32,759 nt of DNA from Acidobacteriota bacterium. Lineage in GTDB: Bacteria > Acidobacteriota > Terriglobia > Acidiferrales > UBA7541. Under the pieces are notes generated by a model. It was not told where the DNA came from. It worked only from the letters and a program-made list of their open reading frames with translations, and made no database searches. Positions within the stretch are counted from its first letter, which is position 1. Each line of letters starts with the position of its first letter. The stretch covers positions 1 to 32,759 of the forward strand of contig QHYH01000169.1 in NCBI GenBank assembly GCA_003223215.1, written 5' to 3'. Both the position numbers and the translations under genes were made by a program. Below are positions 1-7,844 of this stretch, piece by piece.

Positions 1-598
1 GAAAATGCTCAATTCCGAATACGAGCGAGGCAACCCCCATCACGTAACGCACGACTATGGTCATGCTGTTTAACCTGCGTTTAGGCCAGTCCGTCGCTCG
101 AGCCAGAGCACACGCCAACGCGCCTCCGCTGAAGGAGGAATCCCGCAAGAGCACTGCGAGCACGAACCGGTCGCCAGGGCTTGCGACCAAGTTCGGCACG
201 GATATGAGCAGGACAAAGGAAAAAAGCACGGCACTCAAGAGCGTCGCGGCCAAAACGGAGTGCCTCTTCGTGACGATACTCAGCGCGGACGCGATCAGAG
301 CAACGCCAACCAAGTAGACCCAAAACAAATGCCAGGGAATCCAGGAGGGCACGATTGTGGCGACGAAACGGGGAGCGATAAAGTGGTCTGCCCCAAACAC
401 GGCCATGGGAATCGCAAAAAACACCGGGCCCAAAGCCACGGCCTTGTTGATCCCGCGTGCCTCCAATGCCTTTGCCCGGACAATTCTCACTAATCCGATG
501 ATCAAAATCACGGCTCCGGCAAAGTAAGGCCAAAACGCTTTCCCTGGAATCAGGAAGGCTGCGACCGGTTGGGCAAGACAGCCTAAGGGGAATTTCAT
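1..598 (-). CDS. DoxX-like integral membrane protein (partial, runs off left edge)
   Basis: The minus-strand frame stays open from ATG at 598 to base 1 (199 codons, no stop in the window), so the gene is cut by the window edge. The product starts MKFPLGCLAQPVAAF and has several hydrophobic segments. It carries the pattern FGADHFIAP followed by WIPWHLFWVYLVGVAL, typical of DoxX-like membrane proteins in Acidobacteriota. A second VFGIEHF-type motif appears near the edge, suggesting two similar halves. DoxX-like proteins are inner-membrane proteins whose biochemical role is mostly unknown. It is divergent from the MocR regulator at 869, which is the obvious candidate regulator. The frame is also open upstream of 598 and the ribosome site is weak, so the exact start is moderately sure. 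Confidence 0.75.
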   Translation of the reverse strand, partial: MKFPLGCLAQPVAAFLIPGKAFWPYFAGAVILIIGLVRIVRAKALEARGINKAVALGPVFFAIPMAVFGADHFIAPRFVATIVPSWIPWHLFWVYLVGVALIASALSIVTKRHSVLAATLLSAVLFSFVLLISVPNLVASPGDRFVLAVLLRDSSFSGGALACALARATDWPKRRLNSMTIVVRYVMGVASLVFGIEHF

Positions 599-617
599 CG
601 TTGGTAGATCAAAGGCG

Positions 618-671
618 AAAAACCCGGAACCCCCAGCCACCACCGCACTGACGGGTGGGGTTGGGGGCTCC
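618..671 (-). promoter_or_regulatory. Strong hairpin followed by a T-run in the leader of the DoxX-like gene
   Basis: Bases 626-646 pair with 653-671 across a small loop (C-rich left arm, G-rich right arm, about 17 pairs with one mismatch and small bulges). Read on the minus strand, the stem is followed by GGG and then five T at 622-618. This resembles an intrinsic terminator or attenuator about 20 bases before the DoxX-like start at 598. It could instead be a repeat hairpin with no regulatory role. Confidence 0.4.
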
Positions 672-810
672 GCAGGATTTGACTTTCAACGTCCAAAGGG
701 TGGGGCAAGTCCCTTCCCGAACGCGATGACTGGCTTCCCGGGGTAAAACCCAAACTGCCACGGTGGAAGCAGCTGCACCTTTGCCCGGCTGCGGTAATTT
801 CGACCGAGAA

Positions 811-857
811 AGTGGTCGGACACAATGACCACTTGCCGGCATGTCGTTATAACCACT
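811..857. promoter_or_regulatory. Three AGTGGTY boxes, likely MocR operator
   Basis: AGTGGTC lies at 811-817 and its reverse complement GACCACT at 827-833, a 7-bp inverted repeat with a 9-bp gap. A third copy, AACCACT, lies at 851-857. The two reverse-oriented copies are exactly 24 bp apart as a direct repeat. The first box reads AAAGTGGTCGGA, close to the AAAGTGGWCTA-type sites I recall for PdxR, a MocR regulator. The cluster ends 12 bases before the MocR start at 869, so autoregulation plus control of the divergent membrane gene is likely. This is inference. Confidence 0.5.
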
Positions 858-868
858 ATATTCCTCGG

Positions 869-2350
869 ATGAGAAAGGTAGCGAGCGGATTCTCTCCGGT
901 GATTGCCGTCGACCGGAGAAGCAGCAAACCTCTGCACAAGCAAGTCTACGAAGCCTTTTGCGCCGCCATTGTCGGCCGCAACCTGCGCGCAGGCCAAAGA
1001 GTTCCATCCAGCCGCGCCCTCGCCGTGGAGTTGCGCATATCGCGCATTCCGGTGCTCGGCGCCTATTCCCAGCTTCTTGCCGAGGGTTATTTTGAGGCGC
1101 GATCCGGCTCAGGAACATTCGTTTCGAGTTCTCTGCCCGACCAAAGGCTGTCGCTCGACCGTGGTAACCACATTGCGCAAGCGTTCCGACCTGGGCGTCG
1201 CTTGGTTTCGAGGCGATCGGCGCTTCTTCCTTCTTACAAACCCGCGCCCTGGACAAATAAATGGGGAGCCTTCATTGTCGGCCAACTGGCGTTCGAGCAT
1301 TTTCCCTTCCAAGTATGGTCAGGTCTCGTGAACCGCCACGTTCGCAACATCCGCGTCACGTCGCTTCATTATGGCGACCCGATGGGTTCCGAGAGCTTTC
1401 GCGATACGGTTGCCGTCTACCTGAGAACCACGCGTGCGGTGCGCTGCGATGCCGGTCAGATCATGATCGTGAGCGGTTCTCAGCAGGCTCTGGATCTGTG
1501 CGCCCGCGTCCTGCTCGATCCGGGGGACAAAGTGTGGATCGAAGAACCGGGTTACTGGTTAGCGCGGCACGTCTTCACCATGGCCGGTTGCCGGCTCGTG
1601 CCTGTTGCTGTAGATGAGGAGGGCTTGGGCGTCGCCGCAGCCATAAAGCGTTCTCGAAGAGCGCGCGCAGTTTTTGTTACGCCCTCCCATCAGTTTCCCC
1701 TTGGCGTCACAATGAGCGCATCCCGGCGCCTCCAATTACTGGATTGGGCCTGTAGCTCGGGTTCCTGGATCATCGAAGACGATTATGACAACGAGTATCG
1801 ATACGAGAGCATGCCCATTGCGTCTCTCCAGGGACTGGATCGCCATTCACGCGTTATCTATATCGGAACGTTCAGCAAGACCCTGTTCCCTTCCCTGCGT
1901 CTCGGTTACATCGTGATTCCTGCTGACCTCGTGGACCGATTCCTTGCGGCCCGGGAAGCGATGGATGTTTATCCGCCGCATCTCTATCAGGCAGTGCTTC
2001 ACGATTTCATCGGCGAGGGTCATTTTGCGCGTCACATCCGAAGAACACGCCCAATCTACAGCGAACGTAGGAACGTACTCGTTGAGTCTCTGCGAAGGGA
2101 GTTCGGGACAAGTGTCGAAGTTCTGGGGGCGGAAGCCGGCATGCAACTCGTTGCGGCGCTTCCGAAAGGGGTGCGCGACCGGTCCGTGTCCAAACAAGCG
2201 GCGCGCCGCGACCTTTGGCTCTGGCCTCTTTCGAGTTGCTATCTTGAGAAGGCTCTTCGCCAAGGGCTCATCTTGGGATTTGGAAGCACTGCGCCAGAGG
2301 AGATTCCGAAAGCAGTCCGGCGGCTGCGGACCATCATCGAGTCCCAATAA
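869..2350 (+). CDS. MocR-family transcriptional regulator (GntR winged helix plus aminotransferase-like domain)
   Basis: The product has 493 residues, normal for MocR proteins. Residues about 18-84 form a GntR-type winged helix (PLHKQVYEAF, VPSSRALA, then YFEARSGSGTFV). The rest is a fold-type I aminotransferase domain: IIEDDYDNEYRY carries the Asp expected to contact the pyridine nitrogen of PLP, and TFSKTLFPSLRLGY carries the Schiff-base Lys at about 337. Such proteins sense PLP or amino compounds and usually control vitamin B6, GABA or amino-acid genes; no such gene is adjacent. ATG at 869 was chosen because the longer frame begins with a GTG at 812 inside the putative operator. The target is probably itself and the divergent DoxX-like gene. 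Confidence 0.9.
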   Translation: MRKVASGFSPVIAVDRRSSKPLHKQVYEAFCAAIVGRNLRAGQRVPSSRALAVELRISRIPVLGAYSQLLAEGYFEARSGSGTFVSSSLPDQRLSLDRGNHIAQAFRPGRRLVSRRSALLPSYKPAPWTNKWGAFIVGQLAFEHFPFQVWSGLVNRHVRNIRVTSLHYGDPMGSESFRDTVAVYLRTTRAVRCDAGQIMIVSGSQQALDLCARVLLDPGDKVWIEEPGYWLARHVFTMAGCRLVPVAVDEEGLGVAAAIKRSRRARAVFVTPSHQFPLGVTMSASRRLQLLDWACSSGSWIIEDDYDNEYRYESMPIASLQGLDRHSRVIYIGTFSKTLFPSLRLGYIVIPADLVDRFLAAREAMDVYPPHLYQAVLHDFIGEGHFARHIRRTRPIYSERRNVLVESLRREFGTSVEVLGAEAGMQLVAALPKGVRDRSVSKQAARRDLWLWPLSSCYLEKALRQGLILGFGSTAPEEIPKAVRRLRTIIESQ

Positions 2351-2687
2351 AGCCGCGAAGCGGCACGTGCGGCTCAAAACCCGAACGTCGTCAGTTTAAA
2401 TCTGCCCCCGCAACCATTCTCCTGAGCTTACTGCTCTGGCCTTCCTATCGAAAAACCCGGACGGTATTTGCGGCTAACTAAGATCGACTCGATCGCCTCT
2501 TCCCGGGCTTGGCTAAGCTTGCTCTGATTGGGAGTGAGCAGCAGGTAAAACGCGCAGGTTCTAAATCATTGCTTGATGCCGGAACCTGTCGGCGTTTCCC
2601 GTGATCTTGGCCGCCTTGACGATTTCCGCGCCTGACAAAGAAGTATCGTTGTGAGTATTCTTGTGGGTAGAGGCTAGGGACAAGAAG
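2351..2687. other. Intergenic, 337 bp, no gene seen
   Basis: A short hairpin (GCCGC, GAA, GCGGC at 2352-2364) follows the MocR stop and may weakly terminate it, but there is no T-run. A short minus-strand open frame at about 2430-2560 is not recognisable. The ribosome site AGGGA at 2675-2679 serves the next gene. Confidence 0.4.
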
Positions 2688-4790
2688 ATGTGGAAAGAGT
2701 GGGTGGTTCGACTGCTTCTCGCTGCGTTGACGATTCCGAGCGGGTCTCGGGAGGGGGAGACGGCGCGAGAACGTGTGTCTTTACCCATCGAGGTTTTGGG
2801 CGCCGATGGTACTACGGCGAGCCGGACTGTCACGTTGGATGAAGCACAGAGCGATTCGGTGCGATTTCTTTGGCTCGAGACACATGGTTTGCACTATGCG
2901 AGCGAGGCCAGCGTGCAAGTCCACCAGAGCTCCTGGATACCACTCAACAACGAGACCGTGACCGTCAGCGAGCCCGGGAAAAGCTACGGCGGAATCGGCG
3001 GAGGGTTCGCAACGCTGGTGATGACCGTGGCCCTGCCGAAGGGCACAGTCGTCGCTGGGGCAAACACCACCCGCTTCCGCTTCAACGGAACCGATGGGCT
3101 GGCCAGCGGCTATCGCGTTTTGGCGTGGAACTTCCTGAACGGAGAGGGAGGGAAGGTGCTCCCGCCGCAGGAGTTTGTGGAGGATGACCCGGAATCGTGG
3201 AAGGCACCCCTCGGCGACACCGCCTCGATCGTCGCGGGAAAGGAACTCTGGCAGCACGCGCCGCTGGTGGCCAGCAGCCTGCCGAATAGCCCGCGGATTG
3301 AGGCGCGGTGTGCGGATTGCCACGCACAAGATGGCAGGGACCTGAAATACTTTAACTTCTCAAACCGGAGCATTGTGACGCGGTCCATGTTCCACGGTTT
3401 GAGCGAGCTGCAGGGCGAACTGGTCGCAAGCTACATACGGAGTTTGCCGGTGCCCAATCCAGGCCGGCCTTGGAATCCGCCTTATCAACCGGGACCCGGG
3501 TTGGACGAACAGGCCATCTCGACCTGGGCAGCCGGTGCCGGGTTGCATTGGGTCGTGGGGCGGGATGCGGATGCCATGCCCTATCTGATAAGCCAGCGTG
3601 GGGCAGCGGCGAGCAAGACGGAATCAACTCTGCGGGCCGATGTTCCGGGGCTGGATGAACTGCCGGGTCAGATTAAGCCGAGCCTCTTTCACCCCGACGG
3701 CAATCTCAGCCCCCGCGAGATTCCCATTGCTCTGCAACTGCCCGATTGGAGCGAGTGGTTGCCGCGCATCCACCCGAAAGATGCCTGGGGAAAAGCGTTT
3801 ACAAGCAGCGAATTCGCGGGACGCTATGACGGCGGAACGAGCGCGGAAAGCAACTACCAGGTAGGCAGGAAGCAGTCGCTCCGCGGACTCTTGGCGGCAG
3901 CGCCGAAGGGCAAGGTTCAGGGCGTGGTACAGGGCTTTGCGCAATGGTCTCGAGCACGCCAGGCTCTCCTGCGAGGGGTCGCCGGAGCGAAAGCGCCGTG
4001 GTCGCCGGACCTAACTAATCAGGTCTACTCGACACAGCTTTGGCAGCTGGTCAAAACGTGGGAGATGATGCAGGAGTTTGGGCTGGAAGGACGCGGGCGC
4101 GAACTGCTCGGGGCCAACGCGGATTTGCGCACGTGGTGCAACACTATCCCGGAAGATACGGCACCTTCGGAAGCGCACATACCGGATGGGCCGGCCGGGG
4201 TTGGCGGCAGCGCTTTGACCAATGAATATTTCATAGCGGCTTGGTATGAGTTGGAGATCATTCTGAATGCCGGCAATCACCAGCACCGGGATCGCAGCCC
4301 GGTGGATTGGGTATATGTCATAGGGCGCTTCCGTGACCTTTATACCCAGACGCACCAGGCAGAGCCGACACGGCTGCTGGTCGCCGTAATCAAGGCGTGG
4401 CAATCGAGCGATCCGCACCTGGGTCCCAACAACCTCCGGGAGGGCTGGCGGCCCGAACGTAACGTCGATCCGCGAATCATGATCAGTTCCGTTTGGGCGC
4501 CGATTTTTGCGCCCTTGCCGGGCGAGGTGCGACGGGCGCTAACCAATGCGTTGCTGTCTGCTTGGATGGACAAGAACCTGCAGTACCCCGTGGCGCAGTA
4601 TCTGCCCGTCCAGGGAGGGCTGCATGAGTCGTACACGCCATCGGCAGGTTACGGGGACATCAGCGGAGGAAATGTTTGGGAGGCAGCAGCAAAGTTTCGT
4701 GAGGCGGGGGTAGGGGCCGCCCTCGTCGAGCGGTTGCAGCTCTGGGGAGTGTCTTACATCGACCGGGCCGCGCGCCTGCAATACCACTAA
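2688..4790 (+). CDS. Large secreted mono-haem cytochrome c protein
   Basis: The product has 700 residues. It starts MWKEWVVRLLLAALTIPSG, a signal peptide, so it is exported. One c-type haem motif, CADCH, lies at about residues 208-212, followed by GRDLKYFNFSN. The region before it looks like a beta-rich domain and the long region after it is unrecognised. This is much larger than class I cytochromes, so the haem domain is part of a bigger periplasmic or surface protein, perhaps an oxidoreductase partner. ATG at 2688 was preferred over a TTG at 2661 because it directly precedes the signal peptide and has AGGGA upstream. The next two genes (barrel, small cytochrome) are co-directional and may work with it. 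The substrate is unknown. Confidence 0.75.
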   Translation: MWKEWVVRLLLAALTIPSGSREGETARERVSLPIEVLGADGTTASRTVTLDEAQSDSVRFLWLETHGLHYASEASVQVHQSSWIPLNNETVTVSEPGKSYGGIGGGFATLVMTVALPKGTVVAGANTTRFRFNGTDGLASGYRVLAWNFLNGEGGKVLPPQEFVEDDPESWKAPLGDTASIVAGKELWQHAPLVASSLPNSPRIEARCADCHAQDGRDLKYFNFSNRSIVTRSMFHGLSELQGELVASYIRSLPVPNPGRPWNPPYQPGPGLDEQAISTWAAGAGLHWVVGRDADAMPYLISQRGAAASKTESTLRADVPGLDELPGQIKPSLFHPDGNLSPREIPIALQLPDWSEWLPRIHPKDAWGKAFTSSEFAGRYDGGTSAESNYQVGRKQSLRGLLAAAPKGKVQGVVQGFAQWSRARQALLRGVAGAKAPWSPDLTNQVYSTQLWQLVKTWEMMQEFGLEGRGRELLGANADLRTWCNTIPEDTAPSEAHIPDGPAGVGGSALTNEYFIAAWYELEIILNAGNHQHRDRSPVDWVYVIGRFRDLYTQTHQAEPTRLLVAVIKAWQSSDPHLGPNNLREGWRPERNVDPRIMISSVWAPIFAPLPGEVRRALTNALLSAWMDKNLQYPVAQYLPVQGGLHESYTPSAGYGDISGGNVWEAAAKFREAGVGAALVERLQLWGVSYIDRAARLQYH

Positions 4791-4866
4791 AGCGTCCAAC
4801 CAGCGACGGAATAGCCAATCTCAAGCGTCGTAAGGTCATCAAATCCAACCGGATTCACCCGAAGTA

Positions 4867-4878
4867 CCAATCGATTGG
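4867..4878. repeat. Perfect 12-bp palindrome CCAATCGATTGG
   Basis: This is an exact inverted repeat in the leader between the large cytochrome gene and the barrel gene. It could be a regulator site for the barrel and small cytochrome genes. The function is unknown. Confidence 0.35.
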
Positions 4879-4925
4879 ATGAGAAGCGGAGAGTGTTGAA
4901 AATAGAGCTTGCCGAGCAAATCGGA

Positions 4926-4945
4926 CTGAATTAGTCTGAATTAGC
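4926..4945. repeat. Tandem direct repeat CTGAATTAGT / CTGAATTAGC
   Basis: Two 10-bp units sit head to tail, one helical turn apart, about 36 bases before the barrel start at 4981. The spacing suits a regulator binding one face of the DNA, but the repeat could also be a chance slip duplication. Confidence 0.35.
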
Positions 4946-4962
4946 AGTTGCAATTCACTTGC

Positions 4963-4968
4963 AAGGAG
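4963..4968 (+). promoter_or_regulatory. Ribosome binding site AAGGAG for the GTG start at 4981
   Basis: AAGGAG lies 12 bases before GTG 4981. An upstream in-frame TTG at 4948 would place this site inside the coding region and put hydrophilic residues in front of the signal peptide. The GTG is therefore the better start. Confidence 0.55.
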
Positions 4969-4980
4969 AAGCCCGCTTTC

Positions 4981-5868
4981 GTGCCCCTTCCGAAGACCTT
5001 TCTCATCGTTGTCACGGTGGTTGGATGCGCGGCATTTTCGGCGCCCGCCAGCCGGGCCCAGGAAAGCCCCTACTTTGTGACCTATGACCACTATCTAGAG
5101 GAACCAGGCAACTTGGAAATCGAGTATTCCTCCACGTTTGGCACACAGCGCGGCGGAAACGACTTCCACGCCTATTGGGCGGAGTTCGCGTATGGCGTGA
5201 AGGCCTGGTGGACGACGGAGTTTTATCTTGACGGGCAGACAACCTTTGGCGACAGCACGATATTTACGGGGATTCGCTGGGAGAATCGCGTGCGGCCGCT
5301 GAAGCGCGAACACTTCATCAACCCTGTCCTGTACGTCGAGTACGAGAATATTAAGGGTACCGAAAAAATCCTAAAGGAAGTTGAAGGCCACGACATTGAG
5401 GGCGATTTTGCCCCTTCCAACGGCACCTTGCGCAAGGAACACAAGCACGAAATCGAAACGAAGCTTATTCTTTCCGGCACCTTCAAAGGCTGGAATATCT
5501 CGCAAAATACGATCGCCGCAAAGAATCTCTCAAACGAGCCCTGGGAGTTTGGCTACGCCATCGGCGTGAGCCGCCCTCTGGCTCTCAAGGCCCGCGCAAA
5601 ACGCTGCTCCCTCTGTCCGCAGAACTTCACTGCGGGGGTCGAGATGTATGGTGGCCTCGGTGATCGCCACAGCTTTGGCCTTCACAACACTTCCCACTAT
5701 CTTGCGCCCGTCCTGGTTTGGAATCTGCCTTCGGATTGGGCTTTGCGAATCTCCCCGGGTTTCGGTCTGAACGACAACAGCCATCGCTTCCTCCTTCGTT
5801 GGGGAGTTTCTCGAGAAATCTCCGGCTTCGGTCCGATGATCGGTAAGTTGTTTGGGAGGCGCCCATGA
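4981..5868 (+). CDS. Outer-membrane beta-barrel protein next to cytochromes
   Basis: The product has 295 residues. It starts with a signal peptide (FLIVVTVVGCAAFSAPASRAQ), with cleavage probably after SRA or SRAQ. The mature part alternates polar and hydrophobic residues with many aromatic positions (LEIEYSSTF, YWAEFAYGVKAWWTTEFYLDG, and a terminal strand before GKLFGRRP), the look of a small outer-membrane barrel. An unusual CSLC pair lies at about residues 209-212. It has no following His, so it is not a haem site; it could be a disulphide or metal site. The stop overlaps the next start at ATGA, so it is translated together with the small cytochrome. A VVGC lipobox-like string is present, but a barrel fold argues against a lipoprotein. 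Confidence 0.7.
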   Translation: MPLPKTFLIVVTVVGCAAFSAPASRAQESPYFVTYDHYLEEPGNLEIEYSSTFGTQRGGNDFHAYWAEFAYGVKAWWTTEFYLDGQTTFGDSTIFTGIRWENRVRPLKREHFINPVLYVEYENIKGTEKILKEVEGHDIEGDFAPSNGTLRKEHKHEIETKLILSGTFKGWNISQNTIAAKNLSNEPWEFGYAIGVSRPLALKARAKRCSLCPQNFTAGVEMYGGLGDRHSFGLHNTSHYLAPVLVWNLPSDWALRISPGFGLNDNSHRFLLRWGVSREISGFGPMIGKLFGRRP

Positions 5869-6287
5869 AGCTTCTCTTACCGATTTTGATTCTTTTCGTT
5901 TTCTCAGAGATCGCGCCACGGGCGGGAGCACAAGATCATTCAAACCAGCCTGCCAAACGCGATACTGCCTATGATGAGATTGCTCAGGCTCCCGCGAAAG
6001 CCCGCGCAAAGCGAAATCCGCTCGAGAGCGACCCGGAGGCCATCGCAGCCGGACGCGCGCTTTTCGAGCAGCACTGCCAGGAATGCCATGGAAGATCGGC
6101 TGAGGGCGCCAGACGGGGGCCTAGCCTTCGCGCACAGGAAGTTCAGACGGCCGAGCCAGGGGCGATCTTTTGGATTCTGAGCAACGGCGTTGTCCGCCGC
6201 GGCATGCCTGACTGGTCAAAATTACCTGAGCCGCAACGTTGGGAACTCGTGTGTTTCATCAAGTCTCTTGGAAAGAAGCCCGGCTGA
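5865..6287 (+). CDS. Small class I cytochrome c (mono-haem)
   Basis: The product has 140 residues, of which about 1-23 are a signal peptide ending in AGAQ. The haem motif CQECH is at 71-75, followed by GRSAEGARRGPSL. The expected axial Met is probably M114 in RRGMPDW. The C-terminal helix RWELVCFIKSLG is the usual last helix of the fold. It is a periplasmic electron carrier with an added charged linker (residues 24-60). It overlaps the barrel gene by four bases, so the two are translationally coupled. The cluster suggests electron transfer near the outer membrane. Confidence 0.88.
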   Translation: MKLLLPILILFVFSEIAPRAGAQDHSNQPAKRDTAYDEIAQAPAKARAKRNPLESDPEAIAAGRALFEQHCQECHGRSAEGARRGPSLRAQEVQTAEPGAIFWILSNGVVRRGMPDWSKLPEPQRWELVCFIKSLGKKPG

Positions 6288-6495
6288 ACTCCAGTGTTTC
6301 CACATCTCGCTCGAGTGGGGTTGACGATTCGAACCGTTGCGCGGGGTTACAGCTCAACTCCAACTCGTTTCGCTCGGGATCATTGAAAAACAGGGCCCGC
6401 GGAAACTCAACCTCGCAAGGACTGAGGCCGAAGGTTTCCAGGCTTTGTTGAGTGAGCTTCGTAACTTTCTGGCGAGGCCTCGAAGGCTGGGTGGT
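6259..6495 (-). pseudogene. Truncated VOC/glyoxalase-family remnant
   Basis: This open minus-strand frame has no start codon and begins right after a TGA at 6496-6498. Its translation contains KLTQQSLETFGLSP followed by FFNDPERNELELSC, the typical last strand of the vicinal-oxygen-chelate fold, where a metal-ligand Glu sits in the DPxxNxLEL pattern. Only the C-terminal half of such a protein is present; the N-terminal 60-80 residues are missing. It overlaps the 3' end of the cytochrome gene on the other strand. It is most likely a decayed gene. Confidence 0.55.
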
Positions 6496-6716
6496 TCAAG
6501 CTGTTTTGCCAGGGCTGCGCAGTTTCCTTCATTTTCGGCTCAGCCCTCTGTCTTACGCTGCTCGCCTCAAGGCCAATCCGGGATCATCTCGGCAGATTGG
6601 CGATGTGCTCCGGGTCGTTGCGTAATTGAGCCTTGCGCATGTTCGCTGTGGATACAAATCGCCCGCGCTGAAGATCATGGTGGTCAACCTAGAATCGAAA
6701 CAGCCTGAGCTGTGAA

Positions 6717-7469
6717 CTACACGACAAAGTTCACCATTCCACTGGACAGGTCGTACATCGCGCCTGTGATTTTGATGGTCCCCTTCTTCTCCAGGTCTTC
6801 CAGTATCGGACTCCGCCGACGAATCTCGCCAAGTCCGAGCACCACACTCGCCCGCGCAACAGCATCAACATAAGGCGCATTCTTGCTCGACTTCTCCCCA
6901 TCAAATTCTGTCGCCGGTATCGCCGGTTTGATTCGCGCGAGCAGTCCGGTAAGATTGCCGAGCACCACATCATCTATCGCGCCCTTCACGGCGCCGCAGG
7001 CAGTATGCCCTAAAACCAGGACGACCTTGGCGCCAGAAACCGCGCAAGCAAATTCCATGCTGCCCAGCATGTCGTCGTTCACGACGTTGCCCGCGACCCG
7101 ACCAATGAAGGCATCACCGATGCCTGTATCGAATATAATCTCCGCGGGCACTCGCGAATCGACACATCCAAGTATCACCGCCGCCGGATATTGGCCAGCC
7201 GCACTAGCGCGTTTCTCGGCGAGATAATCCCGTGGGGTCATTTTCCCTGTGCGGAAGCGCTCGTTGCCTTTCTTTAATTCTTCGATAACTTGTGCCGGAC
7301 TCATGCTGTCACGTCGCTCTTTTGTCAGCGAGCCGCTTCGGCTCGCTGCGAGTTGAACCAAGGATAAGCGGGCAAGAGGAGTGCCGACACACGTCCCGAG
7401 CGCGGCCCCGAGAAAAGTTCGGCGACCCAGCAACTGGCTATCCAGAGATCTTTTGCTTGTTGTGCTCAT
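6717..7469 (-). CDS. Beta-class carbonic anhydrase, Tat-exported
   Basis: The product has 250 residues. Catalytic zinc ligands are visible: C102 and the D104/R106 dyad in CVDSR, then H155 and C158 in HTACG. The enzyme interconverts CO2 and bicarbonate. The N-terminus contains GRRTFLGAALG, a twin-arginine signal, so the protein should fold in the cytoplasm and be exported to the periplasm, unlike common cytosolic beta enzymes. ATG at 7469 has a strong GGAGG at 7479-7475, five bases away. The frame continues upstream to 7583, but with no better start. It is alone in its orientation here, next to the GrpB gene. Confidence 0.93.
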   Translation of the reverse strand: MSTTSKRSLDSQLLGRRTFLGAALGTCVGTPLARLSLVQLAASRSGSLTKERRDSMSPAQVIEELKKGNERFRTGKMTPRDYLAEKRASAAGQYPAAVILGCVDSRVPAEIIFDTGIGDAFIGRVAGNVVNDDMLGSMEFACAVSGAKVVLVLGHTACGAVKGAIDDVVLGNLTGLLARIKPAIPATEFDGEKSSKNAPYVDAVARASVVLGLGEIRRRSPILEDLEKKGTIKITGAMYDLSSGMVNFVV

Positions 7470-7844
7470 GCCTTCCTCCGTTTTTCGATTTACAAGCGTT
7501 GGGCTTAAGACGGAATTGAATCGTTCTCCTTCAACGGCAGGCCCGGCCGACTGGTACGCCCGCTGGGTTCGCCTGAATAACAAGCGACTCGTTCTTTGAT
7601 TTTCGAGCGCGGGAGCTTGCCTGTTATCTGGCAGTTCTGACAGTCATATGTCAGTTAGACCCATGAGCACGAGCTGATTCCCCACGGGGTCTGAAGTACT
7701 TTAACTGGCTCCAGCAGGTTCCAATTCATGGTCGATCTATCTTTGAATCTGTGGTCGCCAACTCTTCGCTAATCCGATAAAGGAAGAGTACCCCTTTGTT
7801 CGAGGATAAACTCGCCGCAGGCGTCCCGAGTCGACTTCTCACGC
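7470..7844. other. Intergenic between carbonic anhydrase and GrpB gene
   Basis: This is about 375 bp with no gene that I recognise. It holds the carbonic anhydrase leader and an inverted repeat, CTGACA / TGTCAG at 7637-7642 and 7649-7654, which may be an operator. Confidence 0.4.
7637..7654. promoter_or_regulatory. Inverted repeat CTGACA-N6-TGTCAG, possible operator
   Basis: Two perfect 6-bp arms are separated by six bases, about 170 bp upstream of the carbonic anhydrase start on the minus strand. The dyad suits a dimeric regulator, but no regulator is assigned. Confidence 0.3.

Noticed and set aside
81-533. 150-codon minus-strand frame
   Set aside because: It is a shifted-frame shadow of the DoxX-like gene, whose own frame gives clear membrane segments.
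609-1256. 215-codon minus-strand frame
   Set aside because: It lies opposite the MocR gene and includes the leader hairpin; its translation has no protein-like pattern.
2352-2364. Terminator after the MocR gene
   Set aside because: The stem is only 5 bp and there is no T-run.
2430-2565. Short minus-strand open frame after the MocR gene
   Set aside because: About 45 codons with no start and no family match; expected by chance in GC-rich DNA.
6318-6335. tRNA T-arm-like string GGTTCGAATC on the minus strand
   Set aside because: No cloverleaf forms around it, and the bases fall inside the VOC remnant frame.
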